DNA of 41,272 nt, taken from positions 1 to 41,272 of the forward strand of contig NZ_CABFMN010000115.1 in assembly GCF_901875635.1 (NCBI RefSeq). Direction: 5' to 3'. Positions 8,634 through 16,812 of this stretch are shown one piece after another. The notes under the pieces were generated by a model. It did no database searches. It saw only the letters and a program-made list of their open reading frames with translations, and had not been told where the DNA came from. This DNA is from Xylophilus ampelinus (GTDB taxonomy: Bacteria; Pseudomonadota; Gammaproteobacteria; Burkholderiales; Burkholderiaceae_C). The position numbers and the translations under genes were made by a program. The stretch's first letter is position 1; every line of letters begins with the position of its first letter.

Positions 8634-9330
8634 CGTCCGCGACCTCGATGCCTTCTACGGCGACAGCCACATCCTGTTCAACCTGCGCCTGGCCGTGGGC
8701 GCCGGCCAGCGCGTCGCACTGCTGGGGCGCAACGGGGCCGGCAAGTCGACGCTGCTCAAGAGTGTGATGAACGCCGGTCCGCGCGTGCGCGGCACGGTGC
8801 GCTTCGACAACCAGGACATCGGGGCGCTGCCCACGCATCGCCGCACGCGGCTGGGCCTGTCGCTGGTGCCGGAGGACCGGCGCATCTTCACCCACCTTAC
8901 CGTGGCCGAGAACATCGCCATGGCGCGTTACGGCGCGAGCGCGCAACGCCCGGCGGTGCCGGTGCCCGAGATTGTTCAGCGCTTCCCGATGCTGGCGCCG
9001 CTGCAGCAGCGCTACGGCGGCCAGCTCAGCGGCGGCCAGCAGCAGTTGCTGGCCGTGGCGCGTGCGATGGCGGCCAGCCCGAGCCTGCTGCTGCTCGACG
9101 AGCCGACCGAGGGCCTCGCGCCCATCATCGTCGAGGAGATGGCGCACGACGTGGTGCGCAGCTGCACCGAGCGCAACGTGGCGCTGCTGCTGTGCGAGCA
9201 GAACATCTGGTTCGCGCGCCGCTGCACCCAGTACGTGTACGTCATCGACACCGGCCGCATCGTCTTCGAGGGCGACTGGGCCACCTTCGACGCCAACCCC
9301 CAGGTCCAGCAGCGCTACCTAGCGCTATGA
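8626..9330 (+). CDS. ABC transporter ATP-binding protein, LivF type
   Basis: 234 residues with a GTG start overlapping the end of the livG-like gene by 8 bases. AAGGAG (8613-8618) provides the ribosome-binding site. Walker A is GRNGAGKS (34-41), the signature is a standard LSGGQQQ (134-140) and Walker B is LLLLDEP (154-160) followed by TEGLAP, which is diagnostic of LivF/UrtE. It is the second nucleotide-binding subunit of the importer. A 45-base gap separates it from the acyl-CoA dehydrogenase genes, so transport and catabolism are probably co-transcribed. Confidence 0.93.
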   Translation: MLDVRDLDAFYGDSHILFNLRLAVGAGQRVALLGRNGAGKSTLLKSVMNAGPRVRGTVRFDNQDIGALPTHRRTRLGLSLVPEDRRIFTHLTVAENIAMARYGASAQRPAVPVPEIVQRFPMLAPLQQRYGGQLSGGQQQLLAVARAMAASPSLLLLDEPTEGLAPIIVEEMAHDVVRSCTERNVALLLCEQNIWFARRCTQYVYVIDTGRIVFEGDWATFDANPQVQQRYLAL

Positions 9331-9375
9331 ACCACCCCCCGTTTCTTGCATACCGCGTGCTCGAACTGACCTGAT

Positions 9376-10506
9376 ATGGACCTTCAATACACCCCCGAAC
9401 AGACCCAGCTGCGCGAGAGCGTCGAACGCTTCGTGCGCGAGGCCTACGACTTCGCCCACCGCCGCAAGCTGGCTGCCAGCGAAACCGGCCACGACGAGGC
9501 CTGCTGGCGCCAGTACGCCGACTTCGGCTGGCTGGCCATTCCCTTCAGCGAGGAGGAGGGGGGCATCGGCGGCGACGCGACCGACACCGGCATCGTGATG
9601 GAAGGTGTCGGTCGCGGGCTGCTGCTGGAGCCCTACCTCGCCAGCGTGGTGCTGGGCGGCGGCATGCTCAGTGCGCTGGGCAGCGCGGCGCAGAAGGCCG
9701 AGTGGCTGCAGCCCATGATGGGCGGCGAGCGCAAGCTCGCGCTGGCCTACGTCGAGCCCGGTTCTCGCTACGAGACCACGCACTGCGAGACCACCGCGCG
9801 CCGCGACGGCGGCAGCTACGTGCTCGACGGCACCAAGACGCTGGTGTACGGGGGGGCCGCGGCCGACCAGTTCATCGTCGTCGCCCGCACCGGGGGCGCC
9901 GCGGGCGACCGCGACGGGCTGAGCGCCTTCGTGGTCGATGCCGGCACCGCGGGCCTCGCGCTCACCCCCTACGCGACCCACGACGGCCAGCGCGCGGCGG
10001 ACCTTGCGCTGACAAACGTGCGCGTCGACGCGGCACGGCGCCTGGGCGAGGAGGGCGCCGCGGGTGAAGCGCTGGAGCGCGTGATCGACCAGGGCATCGC
10101 GGCGCTTGCGTCGGAAGCCGTGGGCGCGATGGCGGTGCTGGTCGACAGCACGCTGGAGTACCTCAAGACGCGCCAGCAGTTCGGCCGCCCCATCGGCACC
10201 AACCAGGCGCTGCAGCACCGCATGGTCGACATGTACATCGCCCTCGACGAGGCCCGCTCGATGGCGCTGTACGGCGCGCTGATGCTGCGCGAACCCGATG
10301 CCGCGGCGCGGCGCAAGGCGCTCTCGGCCACCAAGATCGAAATCGACCGCACGGCCAAACGCGTGGGCCAGGAAGCGGTCCAGATGCACGGCGCCATGGG
10401 CGTGACCGAGGAACTCGCTGTGGGCCACTACTTCAAGCGCCTCTCGATGATCGCCACCACCTTCGGCGACAGCGACTGGCACGTCGAGCGCTACATGGCG
10501 AGCTGA
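9376..10506 (+). CDS. acyl-CoA dehydrogenase, pimeloyl-CoA dehydrogenase small-subunit type
   Basis: 376 residues. It has the acyl-CoA dehydrogenase order: an N-terminal helical domain, a middle beta domain and a C-terminal helical domain with RQQFGRPIGTNQALQHRMVDM, the FAD and acyl contact region. The terminal segment that normally carries the catalytic glutamate in an IxEGTSEI-like motif reads IATTFGDSDWHVER here, so that glutamate is missing at the usual place. This matches the PimD (small subunit) group found next to a larger partner. The large partner follows after 8 bases, which supports a heteromeric enzyme acting on an acyl-CoA, perhaps a dicarboxylyl-CoA. No clear Shine-Dalgarno sequence precedes the ATG. 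Confidence 0.85.
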   Translation: MDLQYTPEQTQLRESVERFVREAYDFAHRRKLAASETGHDEACWRQYADFGWLAIPFSEEEGGIGGDATDTGIVMEGVGRGLLLEPYLASVVLGGGMLSALGSAAQKAEWLQPMMGGERKLALAYVEPGSRYETTHCETTARRDGGSYVLDGTKTLVYGGAAADQFIVVARTGGAAGDRDGLSAFVVDAGTAGLALTPYATHDGQRAADLALTNVRVDAARRLGEEGAAGEALERVIDQGIAALASEAVGAMAVLVDSTLEYLKTRQQFGRPIGTNQALQHRMVDMYIALDEARSMALYGALMLREPDAAARRKALSATKIEIDRTAKRVGQEAVQMHGAMGVTEELAVGHYFKRLSMIATTFGDSDWHVERYMAS

Positions 10507-10514
10507 GCCGCACG

Positions 10515-11714
10515 ATGGACCTGACGCTCTCCCCCGCCGAGCAGGCCTTCGAGGCCGAGGTGCGTGCCTTCATCGGCGAGCATCTGCCGGCCGACATCCG
10601 CGAGAAGGTGCGGCTGGACCGCTTCCTGGACCGCGACGACTTCATGCGCTGGCAGCAGATCCTCGGCCGCCAGGGCTGGTTCACCGGCGCCTGGCCGCGC
10701 GAGCACGGCGGCCAGGCCTGGTCGGCCATGCAGACGATCATCTTCAACCGGGTGGCCGGCGAAATGCACTGCCCCGAGCTGCAGGTCTTCGGCCCGGCGA
10801 TGGTGGGCCCGGTGCTCTACACCTTCGGCACCGAGGCGCAGAAGGCAAAGCACCTGCCGGCGATCCGCGATTCGTCGGTGTGGTGGTGCCAGGGTTATTC
10901 GGAGCCCGGCGCGGGTTCGGACCTGGCCTCGCTCAAGACCCAGGCCGACGACCATGGCGATCATTTCGTCGTCAACGGCCAGAAGATCTGGACCTCCTAC
11001 GCGCACTTCGCCGACTGGATGTTCTGCCTCGTGCGCACCGGCCGCGAGGGCCGCAAGCAGGAGGGCATCTCCTTCCTGCTGATCGACATGAAGACGCCGG
11101 GCGTGCAGGTGCAGCCGATCCGCATGCTGGACGGCCGGCATTACCTGAACGCGGTGTTCTTCGACGACGTGACGGTGCCGCGCGAGAACCTCATCGGCGA
11201 AGCCGGCCGCGGCTGGACCTACGCCAAGTTCCTGCTCGAGCACGAGCGCGTCGAGAACGCCAACCTGCGCTTCATCACGCAGGAGCTGCAGAAGCTGCGG
11301 CGCGTGGCCGGCGAGGTGCGATCCGGCGGAAGGCGCCTGATCGACGACTCCGCCTTCGCGGCGGAGGTTGCCGGCGTGGAGGTGCAGTTCAAGGCGCTGG
11401 AGATCGGCCTCCTGCGCATGCTGTCGGACATGCACGCCGGTGCACCGGCCGGGCCGGGCAAGTCCTCCTTCATCAAGATCCGCGGCACCGAGATCGCGCA
11501 GCGAATCACCGAGCTGCTGGTGCAGGCCGCCGGCCCGGACGGGCAGCGCTACCAGCCCGGCCCGCTGCTGGGCGTGAACGACGACCCGCTCGTCGGCCCC
11601 GAGCACGCGCTTGGCCCTGTCCCGAGCTACCAGTTCTGCCGCGCCATGACCATCTACGGCGGCAGCACCGAGGTGCAGAAGAACATCATGGCCAAGCATG
11701 CGCTGGGCTTGTGA
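10515..11714 (+). CDS. acyl-CoA dehydrogenase, pimeloyl-CoA dehydrogenase large-subunit type
   Basis: 399 residues. Domains in order are the N-terminal helical domain, then the FAD-binding middle domain (QGYSEPGAGSDLAS and GQKIWTSYAHFADW, classic flavin and substrate contacts), then the helical domain with a long insertion around residues 270-350. The end reads TIYGGSTEVQKNIMAKHALGL, so the usual catalytic glutamate of IYEGTSEI is a glycine. A glutamate in LLEHERVENAN may take over, as in the isovaleryl- and long-chain-type enzymes. It resembles PimC. It probably forms a complex with the product of the preceding gene and passes electrons to electron-transfer flavoprotein. Confidence 0.87.
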   Translation: MDLTLSPAEQAFEAEVRAFIGEHLPADIREKVRLDRFLDRDDFMRWQQILGRQGWFTGAWPREHGGQAWSAMQTIIFNRVAGEMHCPELQVFGPAMVGPVLYTFGTEAQKAKHLPAIRDSSVWWCQGYSEPGAGSDLASLKTQADDHGDHFVVNGQKIWTSYAHFADWMFCLVRTGREGRKQEGISFLLIDMKTPGVQVQPIRMLDGRHYLNAVFFDDVTVPRENLIGEAGRGWTYAKFLLEHERVENANLRFITQELQKLRRVAGEVRSGGRRLIDDSAFAAEVAGVEVQFKALEIGLLRMLSDMHAGAPAGPGKSSFIKIRGTEIAQRITELLVQAAGPDGQRYQPGPLLGVNDDPLVGPEHALGPVPSYQFCRAMTIYGGSTEVQKNIMAKHALGL

Positions 11715-11737
11715 TGGAAAGACCCGATCGCCCCTGA

Positions 11738-11797
11738 CCGTTCGGGCTGAGCCTGTCGAAGCCGTGCGCGGCGCTTCGACAGGCTCAGCGTGAACGG
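11738..11797 (+). repeat. inverted repeat of the CTTCGACAGGCTCAG type
   Basis: Two 25-base arms (11738-11762 and 11773-11797) pair with 23 of 25 matches around a 10-base loop. The core, GAGCCTGTCGAAG and its complement, is a dispersed hairpin I recognise from many proteobacterial genomes, usually between genes. It lies inside the operon between the dehydrogenase stop and the ligase start, so it may act as an mRNA processing or stability element. It has no T-run and is not a normal terminator. Confidence 0.85.
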
Positions 11798-11822
11798 CTG
11801 GGGCATTGCCTGGATGCCACTC

Positions 11823-13439
11823 ATGAGCCACGTCGACATCGACTACCCCTTCGGCGAGCAGCCGCTGCACGAGTACCTGCGCGAGCACGCGCGCCGCCAG
11901 CCCGGCAAGGCCGCGCTCGTCTGGTATGGCCGCGACATCAGCTACGCGGAGCTCGACCGCCTGAGCGACGCCTTCGCGCAGACGCTGCACCGCATCGGCG
12001 TGGGAAAGGGCGACCGCGTGGCGCTCTTTCTGCAGAACTGCCCGCAGTACCTCATCGCGCACTTCGGCATCCAGAAGCTGGGCGCGATCGTGAGCCCGTG
12101 CAGCCCGATGTTCAAGGCGCACGAGTTCGCCTACCAGGTCGGCGACCTGGGCGCCAAGGCGATCGTGGCGGCCGACCACCTGGTGCCCATCGTGATGTCG
12201 GTACGCGACAAGGTGGACGTCTCGCATGTCTACAGCGTGCGCTACGGCGACTTCCTGCCCAGCGACCCGCCCGTCCGCGTGCCCGACGAGGTGGCCGCGC
12301 GCCGCCCGGTGCCCGAAGGCACGGTCGACTTCGCCGAGGCCGTGGCCGACCCGGCGCCCAACCCGCCGCGGCCCGACCTGTCGATGGACGACGTCGCCCT
12401 CATGACCTACACCTCGGGCACCACAGGCATGCCCAAGGGCGCGATGCTCAGCTACCGCAACGCGCTGTACAAGACGGCCGTCGGTGCGCAGATGTTCCGC
12501 ATCCGCAACGAGGACACGATGCTGGCCGTGGCGCCGGTCTATCACATCGCCGGGATGATCTGCGGCGTCACGCTGCTGGCCTTCACGGGCGCGACCATCG
12601 TGCTGCTCAACCGCCTGGACGCTCTGGCCGCGCTGCAGTCCATCGAGCGCTTCCGCGTCACCTGGTGGTACGCCATGGCGCCGATGCTGGTGGCGGCGAT
12701 GAACGAGCCGGATGCGGATCGCTTCGACCTGTCGAGCCTGCACACCACCATGGGCACCAGTTTCGGCATCAAGCTGACCGAGGAACTGGCGCGGAAATGG
12801 AGCGCCTTCGCCGACGGCTGCCTGGTGTACGAGGCGGGCTACGGGCTGTCGGAGACGCACACCAACGACGTGCTGATGCCGCGCGACGCGGTGCGCTGGG
12901 GCACCAACGGCGTGCCCGGTCCGGGCGTGGAACTCAAGATCATCGGCGAGGACGGCGAACCGCTGCCGGTGGGCCAGACGGGACAGATCGTGGTGCGCAG
13001 CGCCGGGGTGTTCCACGGCTATTGGAACCGGCCCGACGCCACGGCCGAGGTGCTGCAGGACGGCTGGGTCCACACCGGCGACATCGGGAAGATGGACGAG
13101 GACGGCTACCTTACCTTCATCGGCCGCGTGAAGGAGATGATCAAGGTCTCGGGCTTCAGCGTGTTCCCGGAAGAGGTGGAGTCGATCCTCATCCTGCATC
13201 CGTCGGTCAAGCAGGTGGCCGTCATCGGCGTGCCCGACGCCGACAAGGGCGAAGTGGTGAAGGCCTTCGTGGTGCCCAACGGCGACGCGGCCAATGCGCC
13301 GGCCTTCGACCGCGACGGGCTCATCGCCTGGGCGAAGGAGAACATGTCGCACTACAAGGTGCCGCGCCAGCTCGAACTGCTGGACGCGCTGCCCGCCACC
13401 GGCACCGGCAAGGTGCTGCGCCGGCTGCTGCGGGGCTGA
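11823..13439 (+). CDS. AMP-dependent acyl-CoA synthetase/ligase
   Basis: 538 residues from the ATG at 11823 (MSHVDIDYPF). An in-frame GTG at 11790 falls inside the preceding inverted repeat and an ATG lies at 11814; both are less likely. The adenylate-forming P-loop is TYTSGTTGMPKG (195-206). The family motifs YGLSETH, HTGDIGKMDEDGYLTFIGR and the C-terminal GTGKVLRR with its catalytic lysine are all present. The enzyme should activate a carboxylic acid with ATP and CoA. As the last gene of the transporter and dehydrogenase operon it probably activates the imported acid before dehydrogenation. The chain length or aromatic nature of the substrate cannot be told by eye. Confidence 0.92.
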   Translation: MSHVDIDYPFGEQPLHEYLREHARRQPGKAALVWYGRDISYAELDRLSDAFAQTLHRIGVGKGDRVALFLQNCPQYLIAHFGIQKLGAIVSPCSPMFKAHEFAYQVGDLGAKAIVAADHLVPIVMSVRDKVDVSHVYSVRYGDFLPSDPPVRVPDEVAARRPVPEGTVDFAEAVADPAPNPPRPDLSMDDVALMTYTSGTTGMPKGAMLSYRNALYKTAVGAQMFRIRNEDTMLAVAPVYHIAGMICGVTLLAFTGATIVLLNRLDALAALQSIERFRVTWWYAMAPMLVAAMNEPDADRFDLSSLHTTMGTSFGIKLTEELARKWSAFADGCLVYEAGYGLSETHTNDVLMPRDAVRWGTNGVPGPGVELKIIGEDGEPLPVGQTGQIVVRSAGVFHGYWNRPDATAEVLQDGWVHTGDIGKMDEDGYLTFIGRVKEMIKVSGFSVFPEEVESILILHPSVKQVAVIGVPDADKGEVVKAFVVPNGDAANAPAFDRDGLIAWAKENMSHYKVPRQLELLDALPATGTGKVLRRLLRG

Positions 13440-13447
13440 ATCGCCGA

Positions 13448-13510
13448 TTCGAACGATTTCGGGCGGCAGCGCCCGTCTGGCGGACGCGGAACGCTATCGA
13501 AATGTGAGCA
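13448..13510 (-). repeat. R1 repeat, copy B
   Basis: Read on the minus strand this 63-base copy starts TGCTCACATTTCGATAGC and ends near GTTCGAA. It aligns without gaps to the other R1 copies. It fills the space between the convergent ligase and TSUP stop codons. The left palindrome is imperfect (GCTCA instead of GCTAY). With copy C it flanks the TSUP gene as an inverted pair. Confidence 0.8.
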
Positions 13511-13519
13511 TCCGATGGG

Positions 13520-14278
13520 TCAGCGCAGGAACGCGTCGTAGCCGGTCTTGAGGATCAGCGCGCCGACCACGAGCATGAACACGCCACGCACGAAGCCCGC
13601 GCCGTGCCGCAGCGCCACGCGCGCGCCGATCAGGCCGCCGGCGATGTTGGCCACTGCCATCATCAGCCCGTAGTGCCACCAGACGTGCCCCTTCAGCCCG
13701 AAGAGCAGCAGCGCGCCGAGGTTGGTCATCACGTTGAGCACCTTGGCCGACGCCGAGGCGTGCAGGAAGTCGTGGCCCAGCCAGCGCACGAACAGGAAGA
13801 TGAAGAAGCTGCCGGTGCCCGGCCCGAAGAAGCCGTCGTAGAGGCCGATCAGCACGCCCACCGCACCGGTGGCGGCCATTTCGGCGCGCCCGGTGAAGCG
13901 TGGCGCATGGTGCTGCCCGAGCTGCTTCCTGGCGATCGTGTAGAGCAGCAGGCCCAGCAGGATGAAGGGCAGCAGCTTGCGCAGGAAGTCGGCCGAGACC
14001 AGCGTGACGCCCCAGGCACCCGCCAGCGAGCTGCCGAAGGCCAGCGCCGCAGCCGGCAGGAGCGCCCGCCAGCGCAGGTCGACGCGGCGCGCAAACTGCA
14101 CGCCCGCCGCCGCCGTGCCCCAGACCGAGGCGCTCTTGTTGGTGCCCAGCAAGGTGGCCGCGGGCGCGCCCGGAAAGGCGGAGAACAAAGCGGGAACGAG
14201 CACCAGCCCGCCGCCGCCCACGATCGAATCCACGAAGCCCGCGAAGAGCGAGGCCGACCCCACGATTACCCAGTCCAT
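13520..14278 (-). CDS. TSUP-family (TauE/SafE) permease
   Basis: 252 residues from the ATG at 14278; the frame stays open upstream through the 5-prime region but only this start precedes the membrane protein. It begins MDWVIVGSASLFAGFVDSIVGGGG, the first conserved TSUP motif (GxxDSIVGGGGLxxxP), and has an internal repeat with GLYDGFFGPGTGSF around residue 145, the second conserved motif. About eight hydrophobic segments are visible. The family exports or imports sulfite, sulfoacetate and other small organosulfur or organic anions across the inner membrane. R1 copies lie on both sides, and a terminator-like hairpin on the same strand lies about 120 bases before the start, so a long regulated leader is possible. 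Confidence 0.88.
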   Translation of the reverse strand: MDWVIVGSASLFAGFVDSIVGGGGLVLVPALFSAFPGAPAATLLGTNKSASVWGTAAAGVQFARRVDLRWRALLPAAALAFGSSLAGAWGVTLVSADFLRKLLPFILLGLLLYTIARKQLGQHHAPRFTGRAEMAATGAVGVLIGLYDGFFGPGTGSFFIFLFVRWLGHDFLHASASAKVLNVMTNLGALLLFGLKGHVWWHYGLMMAVANIAGGLIGARVALRHGAGFVRGVFMLVVGALILKTGYDAFLR

Positions 14279-14301
14279 CACAGAGATTCTCGCACCGGAA
14301 A

Positions 14302-14364
14302 TGCTATTGTTTTGATAGCTTACTGCGCCCGCCACATGGGCGCTGGAGGCCGATTTTCTTTGCA
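14302..14364 (+). repeat. R1 repeat, copy C
   Basis: A forward copy. GCTAT-N7-ATAGC lies at 14303-14319, followed by GCGCCCG and CGGGCGC-like arms and GGCCGATT at 14347-14354. It begins 24 bases upstream of the TSUP start codon and points away from it. It aligns base for base with copy F over most of its length. Confidence 0.85.
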
Positions 14365-14398
14365 ACTGCCGAGGCGTGCGCCCAGCGGCGCAGGCAAG

Positions 14399-14423
14399 AA
14401 AAAAGCGCCGACCAGCGGCGCTT
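14399..14423 (-). terminator. intrinsic terminator on the minus strand upstream of the TSUP gene
   Basis: On the minus strand the 8-base stem AAGCGCCG / CGGCGCTT (14423-14416 with 14410-14403, loop of 5) is followed directly by six T residues (14404-14399). This is a textbook intrinsic terminator for a transcript running leftwards. No gene on that strand lies between it and the divergent amt gene. It must therefore end either a small RNA started within 14430-14690 or a long leader of the TSUP mRNA, where it could act as an attenuator. Confidence 0.7.
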
Positions 14424-14697
14424 TGAAATCGACTGGCACCTCGTGTGGCGGGCACCTTGTTCTGTCTGTTCTGGTTCTTCGAAGGGGTTTGTCTCCTCGG
14501 TCCCTCGCGTGCCACGGGCGGGCCCGTTGCGAGTGCGCTGACTGTAGGGGGCGCACCGGGGCAGTGCATTGGTACTAACCCCCTGCACCACGCACCCATT
14601 TGCAGCAGGATGTTCCAAAGGTGACAGGAAGTTAATACGTGGCACACCTCGTGCTCGCACCGGCGCCTTCAGCATCTCCACCGCAAAGGACGCCCGG
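14424..14697. other. non-coding region between the terminator and amt
   Basis: The whole TSUP-amt gap is 419 bases. This right-hand part has no credible open frame on either strand. It must carry the amt promoter (plus strand) and possibly the start of the minus-strand transcript ending at 14399. I looked for a sigma-54 promoter (GG-N10-GC) and NtrC sites, which are common before ammonium transporter genes, and found nothing convincing. Confidence 0.5.
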
Positions 14698-15933
14698 ATG
14701 GCCCTCGTTCCCCAGACTTCCATCAACGGCGCGGACACCGCCTGGCTCATGACCTCGACCGCACTGGTGCTGCTCATGACGCTGCCGGGCGTGGCGCTGT
14801 TCTATGCCGGCATGGTGCGCAAGAAGAGCGTGCTCAACACCATGGCCAATGTCGTCGGCGTGGCGGCGGTGGTGTCGATCGTGTGGTTCGCGCTGGCCTA
14901 CTCGCTGGCCTTCGGCGCCGGTTCGCGCTGGATCGGCAATTTCGACCGCGCCTGGTTCGCGGGGCTGGACTATGTGAAGGACGCGGGCACGCTCGCGGTG
15001 AGCCACGTGGCGCCCAACGTGCCCGAGTCGGTGTACGCGATGTTCCAGCTCAGCTTCGCCATCATCACGGCCGCGCTGGTGGTGGGCGCCTTCGTCGAGC
15101 GCATGCGCTTCTCGGCGGTGCTCTGGTTCGCGGCGTTGTGGAGCGTGCTGGTCTACGCACCGGTCGCGCACTGGGTGTGGGAGCCGGGCGGCTGGCTGGC
15201 CGAACTCGGTGCATTGGACTTCGCGGGCGGCTCGGTGGTGCATGTCAACGCCGGCGTGGCCGGCCTGGTGTGCGCCTATGCGCTGGGCCGGCGCACCGGC
15301 TACGGGCGCGAGCCCTTCGAGCCCTACAGCCTGGCCTTCACGATGGTGGGCGCCGGGCTGCTGTGGGTGGGCTGGTTCGGCTTCAATGCCGGCTCGGCCG
15401 TGGCAGCCGACGGGCGCGCCGGGCTGGCGCTGGCCGTGACGCACATCGCGGCCGCCGCCGGTGCGCTGGGCTGGATGGTGGCCGAATGGACCGTGCGCCG
15501 CCGCCCCTCGCTGCTGGGCCTGTGCTCGGGCCTGGTCGGCGGACTGGTGGCCATCACGCCGGCCGCGGGCTTCGTGCGGCCGGGCTCGGCGGCACTCATC
15601 GGCCTCATCGCCGGGCTGGCCTGCTACTGGGGTGCCACCGCGCTCAAGCGGCTGCTCCAGGCCGACGATTCGCTCGACGTCTTCGGCGTGCACGGCATCG
15701 GCGGCATCGTCGGTTCGCTGCTCACGGGCGTGTTCGCCGACAAGCGCATCTCGGGGGTGAATGGCGACGTGCTCACCCAGGCCACCGCCGTCGGCGCCGT
15801 GGCGCTGTACAGCGCGATCGGCACGGCGGTGGTGCTTGTCATCGTGCGCGTGCTGGTCGGCCTGCGGGTCGATGACGAGGCCGAGCGACTGGGCCTCGAT
15901 CTTGCTGAGCATCGGGAGCGCCTGGGCCACTGA
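14698..15933 (+). CDS. amt: ammonium transporter (Amt family)
   Basis: 411 residues from the ATG at 14698, with AAAGGA (14685-14690) 7 bases before it. About eleven membrane segments are visible. The start WLMTSTALVLLMTLPGVALFYAGMV, written here in parts as WLMTSTALVLLM and GVALFYAG, is the Amt N-terminal motif. The twin pore histidines are represented by SVVHVNAGVAGL and DVFGVHGIGGIVGSL, and the phenylalanine gate region by FQLSFAIITAAL. It conducts ammonium or ammonia across the inner membrane. No glnK-like gene is adjacent, which is unusual compared with the common glnK-amtB pair. The protein has no obvious cleaved signal, unlike E. coli AmtB. Confidence 0.95.
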   Translation: MALVPQTSINGADTAWLMTSTALVLLMTLPGVALFYAGMVRKKSVLNTMANVVGVAAVVSIVWFALAYSLAFGAGSRWIGNFDRAWFAGLDYVKDAGTLAVSHVAPNVPESVYAMFQLSFAIITAALVVGAFVERMRFSAVLWFAALWSVLVYAPVAHWVWEPGGWLAELGALDFAGGSVVHVNAGVAGLVCAYALGRRTGYGREPFEPYSLAFTMVGAGLLWVGWFGFNAGSAVAADGRAGLALAVTHIAAAAGALGWMVAEWTVRRRPSLLGLCSGLVGGLVAITPAAGFVRPGSAALIGLIAGLACYWGATALKRLLQADDSLDVFGVHGIGGIVGSLLTGVFADKRISGVNGDVLTQATAVGAVALYSAIGTAVVLVIVRVLVGLRVDDEAERLGLDLAEHRERLGH

Positions 15934-15977
15934 AAAGGCCGCTGCGGGCGTGCAGTACAACAAAAGGAGTCAGTCGC

Positions 15978-16292
15978 ATGACCGAGAGCGAACGCGTTGC
16001 CATCGCCGCTCGCCTGCATGTCGCCCTGCGACGCAAGACCGGCCGCGTGACCGACACCGAATGGATGGCCGTCAACGTCGAGTACGCCACCGAAATGGTG
16101 CGCTTCGCGCGCGCCCACGCGGCCGAGACGAAAGATGCAGAGCTGGCGGAGATCGCGACACGCCTGGAAGAAGTGATGGCGCCGATCGCGGCGGAGCAGC
16201 GCGTGCGCGCCGCCACGCAGCAGAGCGTGGCCGCAGGCACCGCCACCGCCCCGCAGCGCACGCTGGCGCGCTACATCGGCGGGCTGCGCTGA
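15978..16292 (+). CDS. conserved hypothetical protein, about 104 residues
   Basis: A small, charged, probably helical soluble protein with a good ribosome-binding site (AGGAG at 15965-15969, 8 bases before ATG). It lies 44 bases after amt on the same strand and may be co-transcribed. I recognise no domain. Residues 1-80 look like amphipathic helices rich in Ala, Glu and Arg, and the tail is less ordered and rich in Thr and Ala. It has no signal peptide, membrane segment or cysteine. The next gene is convergent. Confidence 0.7.
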   Translation: MTESERVAIAARLHVALRRKTGRVTDTEWMAVNVEYATEMVRFARAHAAETKDAELAEIATRLEEVMAPIAAEQRVRAATQQSVAAGTATAPQRTLARYIGGLR

Positions 16293-16311
16293 AGACCGGT
16301 TCGCGGGCGCG

Positions 16312-16812
16312 TCAGCGCAGCAGCGCCATGGCGTGCACGTCGTGGCAGATGCCGTCGATGCAGCTGCCGCGCCGCCGGACCCCCTCGTGCGCGAAGCCCA
16401 GGCTTTCGTAGAGCGCGCGGGCCCGGTGGTTGTCTTCCCGCACCGTGAGCTCGATGCGCGTGAAGCCGCAGTCCCATGCGCGCGCGAGCGCCGCCTGCAG
16501 CAGGGCCCGCCCTAGCCCCTGCCCGCGTGCCTGCGGCCGCAGGCCCATGCCCACCGTGCCGATGTGCGCGCGCGACTCGCCCATCAGCGGCGCGATGTCG
16601 CACCAGCCGAGCACGTGGCCGTCGGCGGCTACCGCGACCACGTGCGGCAGTCCCTGGGCCAGCAGGTCCTTGTAGAAGGCCTGCGATTGCTCCCACGGCG
16701 GTGCGGCGGTGAAGGCGAGGTACAGCCGTTCGCGCGCGACGATGTCCAGCGCTTCGTGCAGAGAGCGCAGGTGCGCCTCGGTGGTCGGAACGACACGCGC
16801 GCCAGCGCTCAC
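16312..16812 (-). CDS. GNAT-family N-acetyltransferase
   Basis: 166 residues from a GTG at 16812 whose sequence GTGA overlaps the stop of the oxidoreductase gene; an ATG at 16830 is the alternative. The acetyl-CoA-binding motif appears as VGMGLRPQARGQGLGRALLQ (the Q/RxxGxG/A loop is RGQGLG), followed by IELTVREDNHRARALYESLGF, the usual motif B of this family. It should transfer an acetyl or acyl group from CoA to an amine. The substrate is unknown. Overlap with the GMC gene implies coupled expression. Confidence 0.88.
   Translation of the reverse strand: MSAGARVVPTTEAHLRSLHEALDIVARERLYLAFTAAPPWEQSQAFYKDLLAQGLPHVVAVAADGHVLGWCDIAPLMGESRAHIGTVGMGLRPQARGQGLGRALLQAALARAWDCGFTRIELTVREDNHRARALYESLGFAHEGVRRRGSCIDGICHDVHAMALLR

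Noticed and set aside
11790..11822. The GTG at 11790 as the ligase start.
   Set aside because: It lies inside the right arm of an inverted repeat, without a ribosome-binding site; MSHVDIDYPF at 11823 fits the family start better.
13448..14364. A composite transposon around the TSUP gene.
   Set aside because: No transposase, no target-site duplication visible and the flanking elements are only 63 bases long.
14424..14697. A sigma-54 promoter and NtrC sites before amt.
   Set aside because: TTGGTACTAACC and TGCACCA resemble parts of such sites, but the GG-N10-GC spacing fails and the half-sites are not arranged as a dyad.
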